Position numbers and translations under genes: made by a program. This document shows, in pieces, positions 44,376 through 55,621 of a stretch of DNA of 64,000 bases (positions are counted from its first letter, which is position 1; every line of letters begins with the position of its first letter). Origin of the DNA: Odontocerum albicorne (lineage: Eukaryota; Arthropoda; Insecta; Trichoptera; Odontoceridae); the NCBI GenBank assembly GCA_949825065.1, contig OX463848.1, positions 39,229,380 through 39,293,379 of the forward strand, in the 5' to 3' direction. Under the pieces are notes generated by a model that searched no databases, was not told where the DNA came from, and saw only the letters and a list, made by a program, of their open reading frames with translations.

Positions 44376-45171
44376 AAATGACACCACAAAGTGAAACTAT
44401 AGTCTTCGAAGATTCGAGAAACGATTTTTAATTGTTTATTTTTTATACCAAAAAGGTCATTTGACTCTTTAAATAAATAAATTTATTGATAAGTGCCATT
44501 TTGTGTCTTGCGAATCATCCGGTATAAAATAAATGTTTCTAAATTTAATGTTTTTTAATAAATTAATGTATTATACCATTTGCCGAATGCTCTACTCGTA
44601 TACAAATTAATTCCTTAAGAATTTAATAACTAATCTTATTTCTACCCTATAACTATGCTACACGTACAAACTAAAATAATTTCAATTTTCAACATGTTTT
44701 TTTTATATAGTTAACACCTAAAGACTAACTTACAACTAGATAACAATCTATATTGTGGGATTTTTTTCACTTAGGATTGCTCTAAATTTTTTTATTCAAT
44801 GTTTTTGATTTGTTTATGTCAATTATCTGCCTTAGGACGGGCATATACACGTAGTTAGGCAGGAGGGTGTTTTGTATATTTCACTGGAAAAGCAAAAATA
44901 AAGACAACATGCATAAATGTTTCCTTTTTGATATTCGCATAAATTCAACAAGTGTTTTATGAATATGCCGTCATGCAACCATGATTTTTAATATTAATTT
45001 CTTCCACTTTTCAAAGTCACTAATGTCAATCATAATATTTAAAAGTTATTTCGAACCGCATTTTTTTCATCAAAGCATTTATAATTTTAACGAGCAACAA
45101 CAAAAAACGAATGAGTTGCAATAACAAGTATAACAGTTCTTAATTTAGCTGAGAATATTTTTCTCTTATTG
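44376..45171 (-). other. Mostly unassigned; weak family E copy at 44600-44765
   Basis: 'taatcttatttctaccc' to 'acaactagataacaatctat' resembles the minus-strand family E copy at 48412. The rest is not recognised. Confidence 0.35.
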
Positions 45172-45208
45172 TAACTAACTGTTAGTTACAATGAGAAGAG
45201 AAATGTTT
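45168..45208. repeat. Short inverted repeat
   Basis: TTGTAACTAAC and GTTAGTTACAA with a single central base, extended by near-complementary TTCTCTTA/TGAGAAGA. Confidence 0.8.
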
Positions 45209-45380
45209 CGATTTGTGACTTGTTTCGGTATTTTGACTTGATAAGCATCATCTAATTGTAACTCTAGACCCTTGTATAACATAGATACACAAATACATAC
45301 CGTCACATAATTTATCTGTCGGGGTAGACAGATGGGACAGAACACCAAACTTTCCTATCTCGACACATAGCCTTCGCCTC

Positions 45381-45750
45381 TTCTATTGTGGGTTATTTAT
45401 TTATTTATACAAATATGCGGTAATATGCACTTTATAGTAAAAATAATGAAAATTAAAAAGCCATTAGCGAGTGGTCAACACATTAAGAAGGACATAATAT
45501 ATGAAAAAAAAACAATCAATCAAACAGGTATCAAATCGTACAAAATCACATGTTACCAACACAATACGGAGTCGTCCAAAAGCGCATAACCCGCACTGCG
45601 CAAAAAAATGAAACACAAAAGGTAAATCATTGAAAAACAAATTGAAAACATAATATGACGGAACGACGGAATCGCAATCAATCAATTAAAAAGCAGTCCA
45701 AAAAAGTTCTTCAAAAGTTCTCGAAATTTTAGCATTAATTATCTACGTTT
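45381..45750 (-). mobile_element. Unclassified TTTA-tailed retroelement insert
   Basis: Starts with 'ttatttatttatac' (a minus-strand 3' tail). No protein recognised. A 16-bp direct repeat 'attatctacgtttcgt' lies at its right side. Confidence 0.45.
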
Positions 45751-45913
45751 CGTAATGATTATCTACGTTTCGTTCTCTCAAGACACCATTCACTTGATTC
45801 AACCAGACTTTTCTTGGTATTCTTCTCTCACACCTACCACATAAATTTGCAATATATCATATATTTGTGTTGTTAGTCTTTCTCCATTAATTCGTTCCAC
45901 ATATTCAAACCGT

Positions 45914-46102
45914 GACGACCTCCGTGGCCTGGTGGTAAGACACCTGTCTGCCGATCCGGAGATTGCGGGTTCGAAGCCCGCTGGAACCCAGATTTTTTTA
46001 AATAGGATTCCAGTCTGGTTAACACTTAGGGCCTATAAAAACATATTTCTGGTAGGTTGGAAGAGATTGCCACATGGCAATAAACTCGCCAGGTTAAAAA
46101 AA
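45914..46102 (+). mobile_element. tRNA-derived SINE with target-site duplication
   Basis: Best SINE head in the window: 'tggcctggtggtaagacacc' (A box), 'gcgggttcgaagcccgct' (B box). Body 'ggattccagtctggt', LINE-J-like tail ('aagagattgccacatggcaa', 'taaactcgccaggtt') and a run of A. Flanked by AAACCGT (45907-45913, 46103-46109). Confidence 0.88.
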
Positions 46103-46367
46103 AAACCGTTCCTTAAGGCTCTTTTTCATCTTACTCAACACATTAGCCCTAATTTCACATTCATTTCTTGTCACTTAATTCCGTATTCTATCATACATTA
46201 TCACCTTGTGTATTCTTTATAGTGCACACGTATAAACAACATTTATATATCTTGTTCCAAGTCTGCGTTTCACTCCCATACCTCAATGTTTCTACTAAAA
46301 TCTATAAATCTATTTTATGTTGTTTATAGTAAAGGCATTAACGTTGTGGAGGTTTAAAGACATTGTA

Positions 46368-46555
46368 ATTAATTTTTATCAAACACTGTTTATTCTACTT
46401 TTTTGTAACGGTATAACCCTGCCGGTTTCAAGGCTTTCACCTCATCTTCAGGGGAGCACAAACTAGACTTGTTTGTGCTCCCCTGATGATGAAATGAAAT
46501 CCTTGATACCGTTACAAAAAAGTGGAATAAACAGTGTTGGATAAAAATAAATTAC
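46368..46555. repeat. Large inverted repeat of Penelope-like terminal sequence
   Basis: Arms of about 90 bp: 'atcaaacactgtttattcta', 'ttttttgtaacggtata' and 'cttcaggggagcacaaac' mirror 'gtttgtgctcccctgatgat', 'taccgttacaaaaaagtgg' and 'ataaacagtgttggat'. A single copy of the arm is at 49250-49350 beside a GIY-YIG fragment. Confidence 0.85.
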
Positions 46556-46819
46556 AATCTATTTTATTTTATTTCCGGGAATCGAATAAAATGATTAAGA
46601 TTTTTAAATCATTGGCGTTCTTAAATACACAGGAGTTATTAATGTATTAAATATATTTCCGAACTTTTTGTGGAATTAGATTGTAGCGCCTGAAAAATGT
46701 TTGCTCAGATATATATTTCTCTATTCTCAGATATTGCTTATTAGAGCGCAGGAAAACGTCGAACACGAAATAAAAATACAATATTTATAATTTCACCTTC
46801 ATTCATCACATCCTTCGCC

Positions 46820-46966
46820 TCTTTTATATTCTTACACCTCGTAATACAACTCCTTTCAAAATATTATTTGATCTAACCATACTTTCCTTCCTCTTCCTTT
46901 ACCAAGCCTTCGTCTCACATTTACTCTATATTTATTGTATTAGTCATACTTCATTCATTCGTTCTA
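46820..46966 (-). mobile_element. LINE-F1 fragment, mariner target
   Basis: 'atccttcgcctcttttatat' to 'cttcattcattcgttcta'; F1 resumes after the mariner at 47658 ('tatatgccaaactatccgag'). Confidence 0.7.
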
Positions 46967-47657
46967 CGAGGCATATCCAGAAAGTAAGTGTACTGAATTT
47001 TTGTAGGTTACAATTTTTTTTATTTAAACGAGGTGAACGTAAACGAGGCGAGCAGTTCCTTCGTGGCGTTGGCCGTGTGTGGTCTGGCATTGTCGTGCAG
47101 CAGGCAGACTCCCTTTGTCAGCATGCCTCTCCTCTTGTTCTGAATCGCCCTCCTCAATTTTTTTAGGGTCTCACAGTATCTTGCAGAGTTGATGGTCTCC
47201 CCTTGAGGCATATATTCAATTAAAATTATGCCTTGACAGTCCCAAAACACGGATGCCATGATTTTCTTGGCTGAAATTGTGGTTTTAAACTTTTTGGCGG
47301 AGGGTGAAGAGGTGTGACGTGACCGTTTTTAAACTCGCGACACCACTTGTACACACTCGTACGATTCATAGCTTTATCACTATATGCAGTTTTCACCTCA
47401 TTATAAACCTCACCCGGAGGTTTTCCCTTCCAAACGAGATAACGGATGACGCCGCGTATTTCGCACTTGGCGGGAGATTGGATTGACATTTTTCACGAAA
47501 CGTGTTGTCGCGTCGACACTTCTCAACGTACTGACCTCGAACCGGTCTCGTTGCGGAGGGGAAGGGTCAGGATACACGGAAGTGTAGCCAGCATGTCGAA
47601 AATAAAATCCATCCGGTCGTGAGAGCCTCAGTACACTTACTTTCTGGATACGCATAG
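46967..47657 (-). mobile_element. Internally deleted mariner element
   Basis: 691 bp flanked by TA (46965-46966, 47658-47659). Ends are inverted: CGAGGCATATCCAGAAAGTA left and CTATGCGTATCCAGAAAGTA (reverse complement) right, continuing AGTGTACTGA. The LINE on both sides joins cleanly with one TA removed. A full mariner is about 1.3 kb, so about half is lost. Confidence 0.92.
47020..47489 (-). pseudogene. Mariner transposase, deletion derivative
   Basis: The N-terminal part starts at Met 47489: MSIQSPAKCEIRGVIRYLVW, then a helix-turn-helix with MNRTSVYKWCREFKNG. The sequence then jumps, near 47330, to the second half of the catalytic domain in another frame: KKIMASVFWDCQGI, INSARYCETLKKLRRAIQN and LLHDNARPHTANATKELL. 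The first catalytic Asp region (TGDETW-like) is deleted; the second Asp lies in HDNARPH. The end after LLASF is also deleted, with the third Asp. Cannot be active, but could be mobilised through its ends. Confidence 0.92.
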
Positions 47658-47699
47658 TATATGCCAAACTATCCGAGAGTGAAAACAATTTGAATTATA

Positions 47700-48160
47700 A
47701 CATAAATATGAATATATAGCTGTATGCTGTTATATTTTTTTTATTCAATTCCTTTAGTTCAAATTGCGCTGGCATACGTCTGTTGTTTTTAAATTCTATT
47801 TCTATTCATCTCTCTCTATTATTTTATTTTTTGCGATTTCCTTGAATAAATGAACGGCTCAAGTTACTCTTGGCATCAAAAATAAGGATAGGATACTGTA
47901 ATGCTAACAGAGGAAGCACATCAGCTGCTGCGCTCGTATCCAATGGGTGGGAACGGATGTTTACTTTTTACTATTACGGATTTCAGTTTTTTTTTCCTGT
48001 AATTTTCAACCTTTATTTCAGCTTAGTCAACACGTGTTCGAAACGCATGGGATGGCGACCAATTTTCGCAATTTATAAAACCGTTTTTGCATTCCTTTCG
48101 GATCGCAGGATGTTTACTAAATACATATGGTAAACGATTGCAATCGGAGAAGTCAAACAT
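47700..48160. other. Unassigned stretch
   Basis: No feature recognised. Confidence 0.4.
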
Positions 48161-48164
48161 ATGA

Positions 48165-49070
48165 TATATTCATATCATCACGGCGTGGTCCTTGCAGAGT
48201 AGGTAGAAATAACATATCTCCATACTTTCCTATCCAAGCACACAACTTTCGCCTCCTCCACATTCATACTCGTCCATTTCGTCATGCACAATCTTCTATT
48301 ATTAATATATAATACTTCTCACTTAATCTGTTTTCAAAATCTGGTCCATTTGGTCCAGCCACGTTTTTCTCGGTCTACCTATTTCACGCACACTTTGCAC
48401 TTTTGATTTGTTTTTTATTTATTATTGAACAAAGTAATGGTACAAATATTTGCCAAGGCTATATCTATATACACATTTATTACTTAAATAATCTTATTTA
48501 TATATTATAATTTATGAACTCACTTAATCTTATTTTCCTACTTGTCATTTTATTTTTTATAATCTTCGTATATGATTTCTTAGAAATGATTATCACATAC
48601 ATATTACTTATAACTAGATAACAATACTTACATATATTTTTTTAGCAAGAACAAGTCCACTCGTTCAGGCTATTTGTATTCCATCACATTCACTCAGACC
48701 TTGGTCCTCCCAGCTAATACTGTAGGTGGACTAGTCAGGCAACAGATAATGTAATTTTAATTTGTATATTCGCTTAGTCATGCTTTCATCATTCTCTCAA
48801 AATGTCCAAACCACCTTAAATCTAGTTTATTCATCTTACTTAAAGCGTAAATTTTAAGAACATATCGAGACTTTTCTATCCATGCACACATATATCGTCT
48901 CCTCCACATCGCGACTTGCACAATCTTATATTATTCACACTGCTCATTTGTCCTCTTCTAAAATCTGATCCTTTTAATTCAGCCATGTTTTGCTCGGTTT
49001 ACCTTTTATACGCACACGATACACTTCTGAACAGTATACTCGCTTAGTTATTCTTTCACATATCCAGGGA
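48165..49070 (-). mobile_element. LINE-F2 3' end split by family E
   Basis: F2 landmarks at 48190-48400 ('gcagagtaggtagaaat', 'aagcacacaactttcgcctc', 'ctggtccatttggtccagcc') and, after the insert, 48755-48850 ('cttagtcatgctttcatcat', 'tgtccaaaccacctt'). A partial second F2 tail follows at 48870-49060. Confidence 0.7.
48412..48754 (-). mobile_element. Family E insertion with 11-bp target-site duplication
   Basis: Flanked by TTTTGATTTGT (48401-48411) and TTTTAATTTGT (48755-48765), one mismatch. Contains the reverse complement of 23305-23560. The T-rich left side is the tail. Confidence 0.75.
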
Positions 49071-49109
49071 TATGTGTAGAGAATGAATAACAAAGACAAA
49101 CAGGGGTAG

Positions 49110-49190
49110 TATTTAAATAAAAAAAGTTTGCAGTGGCGAGTTTATTGCCATATGACAATCTTTATAACCAACCAGACAATAGTTTCACAA
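49110..49190 (-). mobile_element. LINE-J/SINE tail fragment
   Basis: 'gcagtggcgagtttattgcc' then 'atatgacaatc' and 'aaccaaccaga' is the reverse complement of the shared tail. Confidence 0.6.
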
Positions 49191-49249
49191 TTTCCTGCCA
49201 ATTGCCGGGTGAAAGGTTACAGCGTATTCCCTAAAAGACTTAAACATAT

Positions 49250-49735
49250 TGTAATTTGTTTTATCAAACACTGTTTATTCCACATTTTTGTAACGGTATA
49301 ACCCTACATGTTTTAAGGCTTTCACCTCATCATCAGGGGAGCACAAACAAGACTGAATTCCGTTTGAACTGGCACCGAGATAAACACTTCTAACGGTAAA
49401 CATTCGGGTTGAGGACTGGGGATGGAGGGAGGGATGAGACAATCTCGGCCATCAGCGAAGGGATTCTTGGGATATATATGTTTGCCAGATGTTCACCTCG
49501 ATGCACTGACTTAGACATTTCTAGGGCCTCTAATCTGTCTAATTTATTTCCGTTACTACTGATATGTAAGAATTTGACATCATCGATAGAAAATGTGTGG
49601 TTTTCACGGTGACAATGATTAGCCATTTCAGAATAAATTAGAGGATTAGTTAAGGCGGATTTGTGTTCACGAAATCTCTTTTCAAAAGGTCTTCCTGTCT
49701 TTCCTATGTAGAAATTATCAGTCCTATATATAAAT
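49250..49735 (-). pseudogene. Penelope-like element: GIY-YIG endonuclease end plus terminal repeat
   Basis: The minus strand reads FYIGKTGRPFEKRFREHKSA, MANHCHRENHTFSIDD, then NKLDRLEALEM and SLMAEIVSS. YIG-TGR-F--R--EH is the GIY-YIG nuclease signature known at the C-terminus of Penelope-like retroelements. The product would nick target DNA; only this domain's end remains. 3' of it (49250-49350) lies terminal sequence with 'cccctgatgatgaggtgaaa' then 'gccttaaaac', close to a hammerhead core. The same arm is at 46368-46555. Confidence 0.8.
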
Positions 49736-49809
49736 TATCACAATGACTTAAAAAATACTTAAAATAATAAATGAAAAAAACAACCGTATAACAAAATGTT
49801 TGCAAATGT

Positions 49810-50095
49810 CACCATTGGAAAAGAATAAGGAAGTTGGAAAAAGGGAAGAAATTAGGAATTATGGAGTAACACATTTCGTAATTGAAGAGATATGTAATAT
49901 GTTTTAAGTCATTGTTTGAAGCAAGCCAACATGGCTTCGAGTCTACAGCAGTCGATGACTGGTTCCAGAGTCTTACGGCTTGGACAGTAAAATATATGTA
50001 GAAATAAGAACGATGAATTGGAAAAGCCAAAATCATTCTCAGAGAGGCTGTGATCTCTATCCTTTCTCTCTGTATGTATAATACTCTAATCTTCT
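49810..50095 (-). pseudogene. LINE-J-related C-terminus
   Basis: The minus strand reads LAFPIHRSYFYIYFTVQAVR then LWNQSSTAVDSK, parallel to SFTVHAVRLWNQLQ of LINE-J but clearly diverged; a separate subfamily. Confidence 0.65.
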
Positions 50096-50104
50096 TCATC
50101 TTCA

Positions 50105-50680
50105 ACTTTCTGTAGACTCAAGAGTCTGTTATTACAGGATTATCCTCTTGTGATTCTGAGCTCCAGTTATCTCTCCATCGTTTCGGGGGTGTCCCATGTG
50201 GACGCCGTCCATCCGGTACCCCATGCAGACCTATGTATGGGATTCTTGTGGAATTCATTCTCTGTTAATGCTGGTACCAGTATCGTCGACGCTGTCGTCC
50301 CCATCTGATCACATCTTGGACATCACACACCTCTCGGATTGTGGTGTTCCTTACACGATCACGCAAAGTCTTCTCAACAATAGCACGTAGAGTTCTCATT
50401 TATGTTGTCCTTAGCATACTTTTGGTCTTGACAGTGTCCGCCCTCGTTTCGATGCCATAGATAAGGATAGATCGCACACAGGTCTTATAAATGCGTACCT
50501 TGCTATCTGTTCTCATATCTTTATTCCTCCATATGACATCTCTCAGGTAGCCCGCCACAACTGCAGCTTTATCTACCTGAGGCCTTGCTTCTCTGGGGAG
50601 GTCATGAGAGCTGAGCAGTTCACTGCCAAGATATCTGAACTGGGTTGTTTGTTCAATACTCGTATAAACGCCTGTCACAC
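50105..50680 (-). pseudogene. LINE-A RT C-terminal region, second copy
   Basis: The minus strand reads FRYLGSELLSSHDLPREA, VIWRNKDMRTDSKVRIYK and TCVRSILIYGIETRADT. It then shifts frame into MRTLRAIVEKTLRDRVRN and, later, GTPPKRWRDNW. Matches the copy at 43-900 motif by motif, with a frameshift at the same MRTLR point. Confidence 0.85.
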
Positions 50681-50720
50681 GTCATACTCGTATATACGAG
50701 TATTATACATACTCGTAATA
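50655..50720. repeat. Cluster of four TACTCGTA octamers
   Basis: TACTCGTA or its complement occurs four times in about 60 bp, two of them forming 'atactcgtatatacgagtat'. Confidence 0.9.
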
Positions 50721-51750
50721 TACGTGTGTATGTATTTTATAACATTAATATATGTAAAAAAAATCTATCCTTACCTCTAACACCATGTTTTCTCTCCATC
50801 AAAACAAAATATCCTATGTCCGTCTCCAATGTCCGATGAAGGAGTCAAGTGTCCCAAAGTCGGACCGATTCTCCGACCAGAAATCATCGACTCAACTCCG
50901 AGAAGCGCTATACATTTTCGTTGAGGTATTGAGGTACGGAAGGACAAGATGTTTTATGAAATATACAATTCTGTCGGTGATTTTCTATATTCCATCAATT
51001 GATTTTTTTCTGATATAATGTTATATGATTTATGTATGATATTCGTTTTTCTGATATAATGTTATATGATTTATGTATGATATTCGTTTTTTAATCGGTG
51101 TGTGTTTTTTTTATATCGTTCTTGCATCAATAAACATTTTTTAGTGTGACTTTGTTGATGGCAATTAATGTTGTTTATGTTATCTGATAAAAAAAGCAGT
51201 TCTTCTTTAGTAAAGGAATACAAATTTATTTTTACTTAGTCATATTTTATATTACTAATTGTATGAGAAAAAAATTCAGCGTGACTAACTACGAACGTAA
51301 TTAATCATATTTCTTAATTAACTTTCATGCCAAGGTTCAAAATAACAATACGTTTCTCTACCAAATACAGTTACGTTATTTTGAAAACGTTAATTTGACT
51401 CCTGCTTCTCTTTGATTTTTTTTATTTTATTATTACACATGACAAGAAATATACATAATTTGCGGAAAAAAAACAACAGGTAATTTAATTTGGACATACA
51501 ATTTTAATGGATCTGGGTTTGTTGCCTTTCATTTGTCGTATCCCCAGTAAACTAGGATTTTGCCTGTATCTCACTGAGGATGATTATTTATCTTTTTTAT
51601 TTAAACTAATGAAATATAGGAACGTTTTGAGACTACTGAAAGATAGAATTTTTTAAACGATTATAAATTTCACTATTAATATCTCGCGATAATAAGGCTT
51701 TACTTCGAAAATCAAGGTATCTTACGGTGTATAACTGGTAAAACACTCAG
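50721..51750. other. Unassigned; 44-bp x 2 tandem repeat at 51007-51094
   Basis: The unit 'tttctgatataatgttatat' plus 'gatttatgtatgatattcg' occurs twice. A short open frame at 50785-51018 has no familiar motif. Confidence 0.5.
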
Positions 51751-51754
51751 TTAA

Positions 51755-52380
51755 CCTTTCCCTTCCTGTGCTATAAACTTCCGAGCGTTCCGGTGCTGTG
51801 TATTCAATACACATGTAAAAATGAGCGATTTAAAATCGGAAAATAAGAATATTCATAGCCAATCGCTTAAGTTCATTAAATTTGAAGTCAAAAGTGGTAA
51901 TAATTGAAATTTAATTGCTGAAAACATGAAAAAAACCATCGATCGACGTTCACAAAACGTGCGAAAAGACCACTTCACATGAAAGCCCGTAAGCTACTGA
52001 CAGGACGGAAAGATTAACACTGTGTATGTTATACCTTGAAGGAAGAAACTAAACGATTCTATTTCTTGCGTTCCCATATACCGAAGTAGAGTGAGACGTG
52101 AATAGCGTTGCTTGTTCACCCATATCAGTTTCTTAGAAGGAATATACCTACGTCACACACTGGCATACGTTTGATTGTATTGGTGAATTTATTCCCGATT
52201 TTCACAAAATATCTCTGATGTGGCCGATAAGTGCTAATTATTAATAATATTTTTTTTTCAATGCGTAAATGTATTACGGAGGAATACCTAAAATCTGAAC
52301 CCAGTATTTATTATATTTATAGAGATATTAAAGTTTTTAGAATCAATGTGTACTAGTTACATATCACCGGGAAGGAAGGG
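51755..52380 (-). mobile_element. piggyBac-like MITE
   Basis: TTAA flanks (51751-51754, 52381-52384). Ends CCTTTCCCTTCCTGTG and, reverse complement, CCCTTCCTTCCCGGTG. Interior blocks ('gtattacggaggaataccta' and 'tttaaaatcggaaaataag') match 42711-44215 in inverted orientation. No coding. Confidence 0.85.
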
Positions 52381-52504
52381 TTAAGAAATAAGAAGGAATA
52401 CTGAAATAAGAATAATATAAGAAAGGCAGAGACACAAAAATATTGGAATGAGCGGTTTTATGCCCATGTTCTTCAGTCGACAAAACATCTCTACTGGTAA
52501 CATA

Positions 52505-52625
52505 CGAGACATCTGTTACGACATTTCTCTGTCGAGATAGGCAGAGATGGCAGAACGCCAGTGTATATCGTGACAAACGTCTTTCGACTCGTCAATATCC
52601 ATACACATACATATCATAACGCTAT
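52505..52625 (-). mobile_element. LINE-F1 terminal part, left of the minisatellite
   Basis: 'acgacatttctctgtcgaga', 'aggcagagatggcagaacgc', 'gacaaacgtctttcgactcg', then a second start 'taacgctattttcatcttgg' that leads into the array. Confidence 0.75.
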
Positions 52626-53570
52626 TTTCATCTTGGAGCGCCAAACTTTCCTATTACGACTTTCATCATAGAGCACCATACTTTCCTATTACGACTTTCA
52701 TCATAGAGCACCATACTTTCCTATTACGGCTTTCATCATAGAGCACCATACTTTCCTATTACGACTTTCATCATAGAGCACCATACTTTCCTATTACGGC
52801 TTTCATCATAGAGCACCATACTTTCCTATTACGACTTTCATCATAGAGCACCATACTTTCCTATTACGACTTTCATCATAGAGCACCATACTTTCCTATT
52901 ACGACTTTCATCATAGAGCACCATACTTTCCTATTACGACTTTCATCATAGAGCACCATACTTTCCTATTACGACTTTCATCATAGAGCACCATACTTTC
53001 CTATTACGACTTTCATCATAGAGCACCATACTTTCCTATTACGGCTTTCATCATAGAGCACCATACTTTCCTATTACGACTTTCATCATAGAGCACCATA
53101 CTTTCCTATTACGACTTTCATCATAGAGCACCATACTTTCCTATTACGACTTTCATCATAGAGCACCATACTTTCCTATTACGACTTTCATCATAGAGCA
53201 CCATACTTTCCTATTACGACTTTCATCATAGAGCACCATACTTTCCTATTACGACTTTCATCATAGAGCACCATACTTTCCTATTACGACTTTCATCATA
53301 GAGCACCATACTTTCCTATTACGACTTTCATCATAGAGCACCATACTTTCCTATTACGACTTTCATCATAGAGCACCATACTTTCCTATTACGACTTTCA
53401 TCATAGAGCACCATACTTTCCTATTACGACTTTCATCATAGAGCACCATACTTTCCTATTACGACTTTCATCATAGAGCACCATACTTTCCTATTACGAC
53501 TTTCATCTTAGAGCACCATACTTTCCTATTACGACTTTCATCATAGAGCACCATACTTTCCTATTACGAC
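52626..53570. repeat. 35-bp minisatellite, 27 copies
   Basis: Unit 'tttcatcatagagcaccata' then 'ctttcctattacgac'. The span is exactly 27 x 35 = 945 bp with no indel. Variants are few: 'acggc' in three units, 'catctta' in one, and a first unit 'tttcatcttggagcgccaaa' closest to the F1 LINE. Flanked on both sides by F1 sequence. Confidence 0.97.
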
Positions 53571-53815
53571 TTCTCATACGGAATTTTCTGTTCCTGATTC
53601 TCCTTTTCCTTCTTTCAAAATTTAATTCACTTGGTTCACACAATACTTTTCTGAGCCATTCTCTACTACGACTTCCACTTAGTGCTTATATTATATTGTA
53701 TATTCATTTAGTTAACTTTCCCATGCAAGCATTTTCACGTTAGTTTTTATGCTTAATTAATTAATTATCCGCTTTCACGTTTCACCCTCGTACACCAAAT
53801 TGCCATCTTAAAAAA
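53571..53815 (-). mobile_element. LINE-F1 continuation right of the minisatellite
   Basis: 'ttctcatacggaattttctg', 'tccttctttcaaaatttaat' and 'tcacttggttcacacaatac', later 'cgctttcacgtttcaccctc' in F1 order. Confidence 0.65.
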
Positions 53816-53856
53816 TGTTCACGCTGTGCAGTTCACAACTACTTATAAATAACGGT

Positions 53857-54190
53857 TTACATGCATATCATCACTCCTTGCCCCCTGCGGAATAGGTAGA
53901 GAGGACAGATCTCCAAACTTTTTTTATCCAACCACACATATTTCGCCTTCTCCACATTCATACATCTCGTCATGCATAATCTATCATTCATACTTCTCAC
54001 ATTACCTTCTTTCAAAATCCGGTCCACTTGATCAAGCCACGCTTTCCTCGGTCTACTCCATCTATTCACACTATGTACTTTTAATTTATATATTCCCTTA
54101 GTCATGCTTTCATCATTCATTCTCTCCACATGTCCAAACCATCTTAAAGCTCCTTTCTTTATCTTACTTAAAACATCCATTTTATTCATA
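53857..54190 (-). pseudogene. LINE-F2 3' end, frame still open
   Basis: 110 open minus-strand codons: MDVLSKIKKGALRWFGHVER, MNDESMTKGIYKLKVHSV, NRWSRPRKAWLDQVDRILKE, GNVRSMNDRLCMTRCMNVEK and AKYVWLDKKS. This is the best F2 protein tail. The upstream palm domain is missing. Confidence 0.85.
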
Positions 54191-54684
54191 CATTTATTTA
54201 TGATTTATTTATTTATGTCTTCATTAATTTATGATTTATATATGTATGTATTTATGTCTTCATTCCGCCTTTATTTCAAACATTGACGTTACAAATTTTC
54301 CTAAGTCAATTCATTTTCCTCTTATTTTTGTTCTGCCAAATAAAAATGTATCAAATACCATGTTTAGGTGATAAAAAAATGAAAAACATGTTTCTCAAGT
54401 ATCCGTTGGAAATTCACCAAAATTGAAATGTTATACAATGGCATTTATTCAAATTACACACGGTGCGAAAACCGTATTAGAATTTGTTCAAATATTTGCA
54501 ATTGTTATCAAGTTATTTCTATTTTCGTTTTCTTATCAGCGTGAGACGTTATACGCATATATTATAAGCATATCTCAACACCATCAAGGATTCATCAAAA
54601 TAAGATGAAAATACTAACGGAACAATTTTACTTATGGAAGAGCAAAAACGTCACCACCACGACGAAAATGTGCCTAGTTAAATA
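54191..54684. other. Unassigned stretch
   Basis: TTTATG-rich start, otherwise nothing recognised. Confidence 0.4.
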
Positions 54685-54689
54685 TCTCG

Positions 54690-55165
54690 TCTTCACATAC
54701 GAGTATTTATGTATGGGGCACCGAGACTTGGACTCTGAAATCAAGCGAGAGACGTAGAATAAATGCATTTGAAATATGGCGCTGAAGAAGGATGTGACGA
54801 ATTATATGGACAGCAAGGCGAACAAACGCCTCCATTCTCGACGAACTGAAAATCACCGACAGATAGTCGACAATATGCCTTCCACGAGTCTTCCGATTCT
54901 TTGGGCACATTGCTCGTGGTCAAGGAGGCAGTTTGGAAATGATTGTGGTTACTGGAAGTGCGGAAGGACGACGCACAAGACGAAGAGTCCCAGTGCGTTA
55001 AGCTGACCAAGTGAGAGACCCAACAGGACTACTTTTAACAACTTCCTTCTAACAGTGGAGTGCAGACATGGATGGAGAGGTGTTAACAGAGGTTTTCATG
55101 GGAATCACGATGCTCAGTTATGAGCTACATGACATGATGAACTTGCTGTGAGACTCGGGAACTAA
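54690..55165 (+). pseudogene. LINE-L RT C-terminal region
   Basis: Across frames: INAFEIWR, RIIWTARRTNASILDELKI, VFRFFGHIARGQGGSLEMIV, VTGSAEGRRTRRRV and ADQVRDPTGLL, ending near 'gggaatcacgatgctcagtt'. Same type as 22385-22680 and 63440-63690. Confidence 0.8.
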
Positions 55166-55197
55166 TTACCAAATAACATTAGACTCGCTTCGTCATT

Positions 55198-55621
55198 TAT
55201 TTATTTAACACTTTTATTACAATACAATCTGGCGGGCTGATTGCCAGGTGGCAATCTCTTCCAACCAACCAGGCAAAAGTAAATAAAGCAAGTTACGTGG
55301 TCGCATAGATCATTCAAATGACTATCTATCCCCACGAAATTCATAAACATATACGCGAGAACATGCCCACGAACCCCACAAAGACGGACAATCACCCGAA
55401 CATTATTTTTCATATAAAGTGAGATATCATCAATCAAAGGAAAGGAAAGGATGGTGGAGAGGAAAGGAAAAGAAAAATCTGGAATGAAACACGTTATTTT
55501 ACTAACTAGAAATTAAGAGTTTTTTCAGTCGCTTCTTAAAGCATGCTAAGGACGGAGCGAGTCGGTTTGTAAGTGATTCCAGAGTCTCACTGCATGGACA
55601 GTAAAGGACGACGTAAAAAAA
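55198..55621 (-). mobile_element. LINE-J 3' end with target-site duplication
   Basis: Flanked by GTCATT (55192-55197 and 55622-55627). The tail starts 'tatttatttaacacttttat'; 5' truncation is at 'gacgacgtaaaaaaa', as in other J copies. Confidence 0.82.

Larger units (their letters stand above)
45295..46320 (-). mobile_element. LINE-F1 3' end split by two insertions
   Basis: F1 pieces at 45295-45380, 45760-45912 and 46110-46320 are in order on the minus strand. They are separated by a TTTA-tailed insert (45381-45750) and a SINE (45914-46102). Without these the F1 sequence is continuous. Confidence 0.75.

Noticed and set aside
45914..45990. Possible tRNA gene (good A and B boxes)
   Set aside because: Followed by SINE body, LINE-like tail and poly(A), and flanked by a target duplication. 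Similar heads recur, so it is a SINE.
52626..53570. Regular 35-bp repeats, CRISPR-like at first sight
   Set aside because: Units are contiguous with no unique spacers, and the context is eukaryotic LINE DNA.
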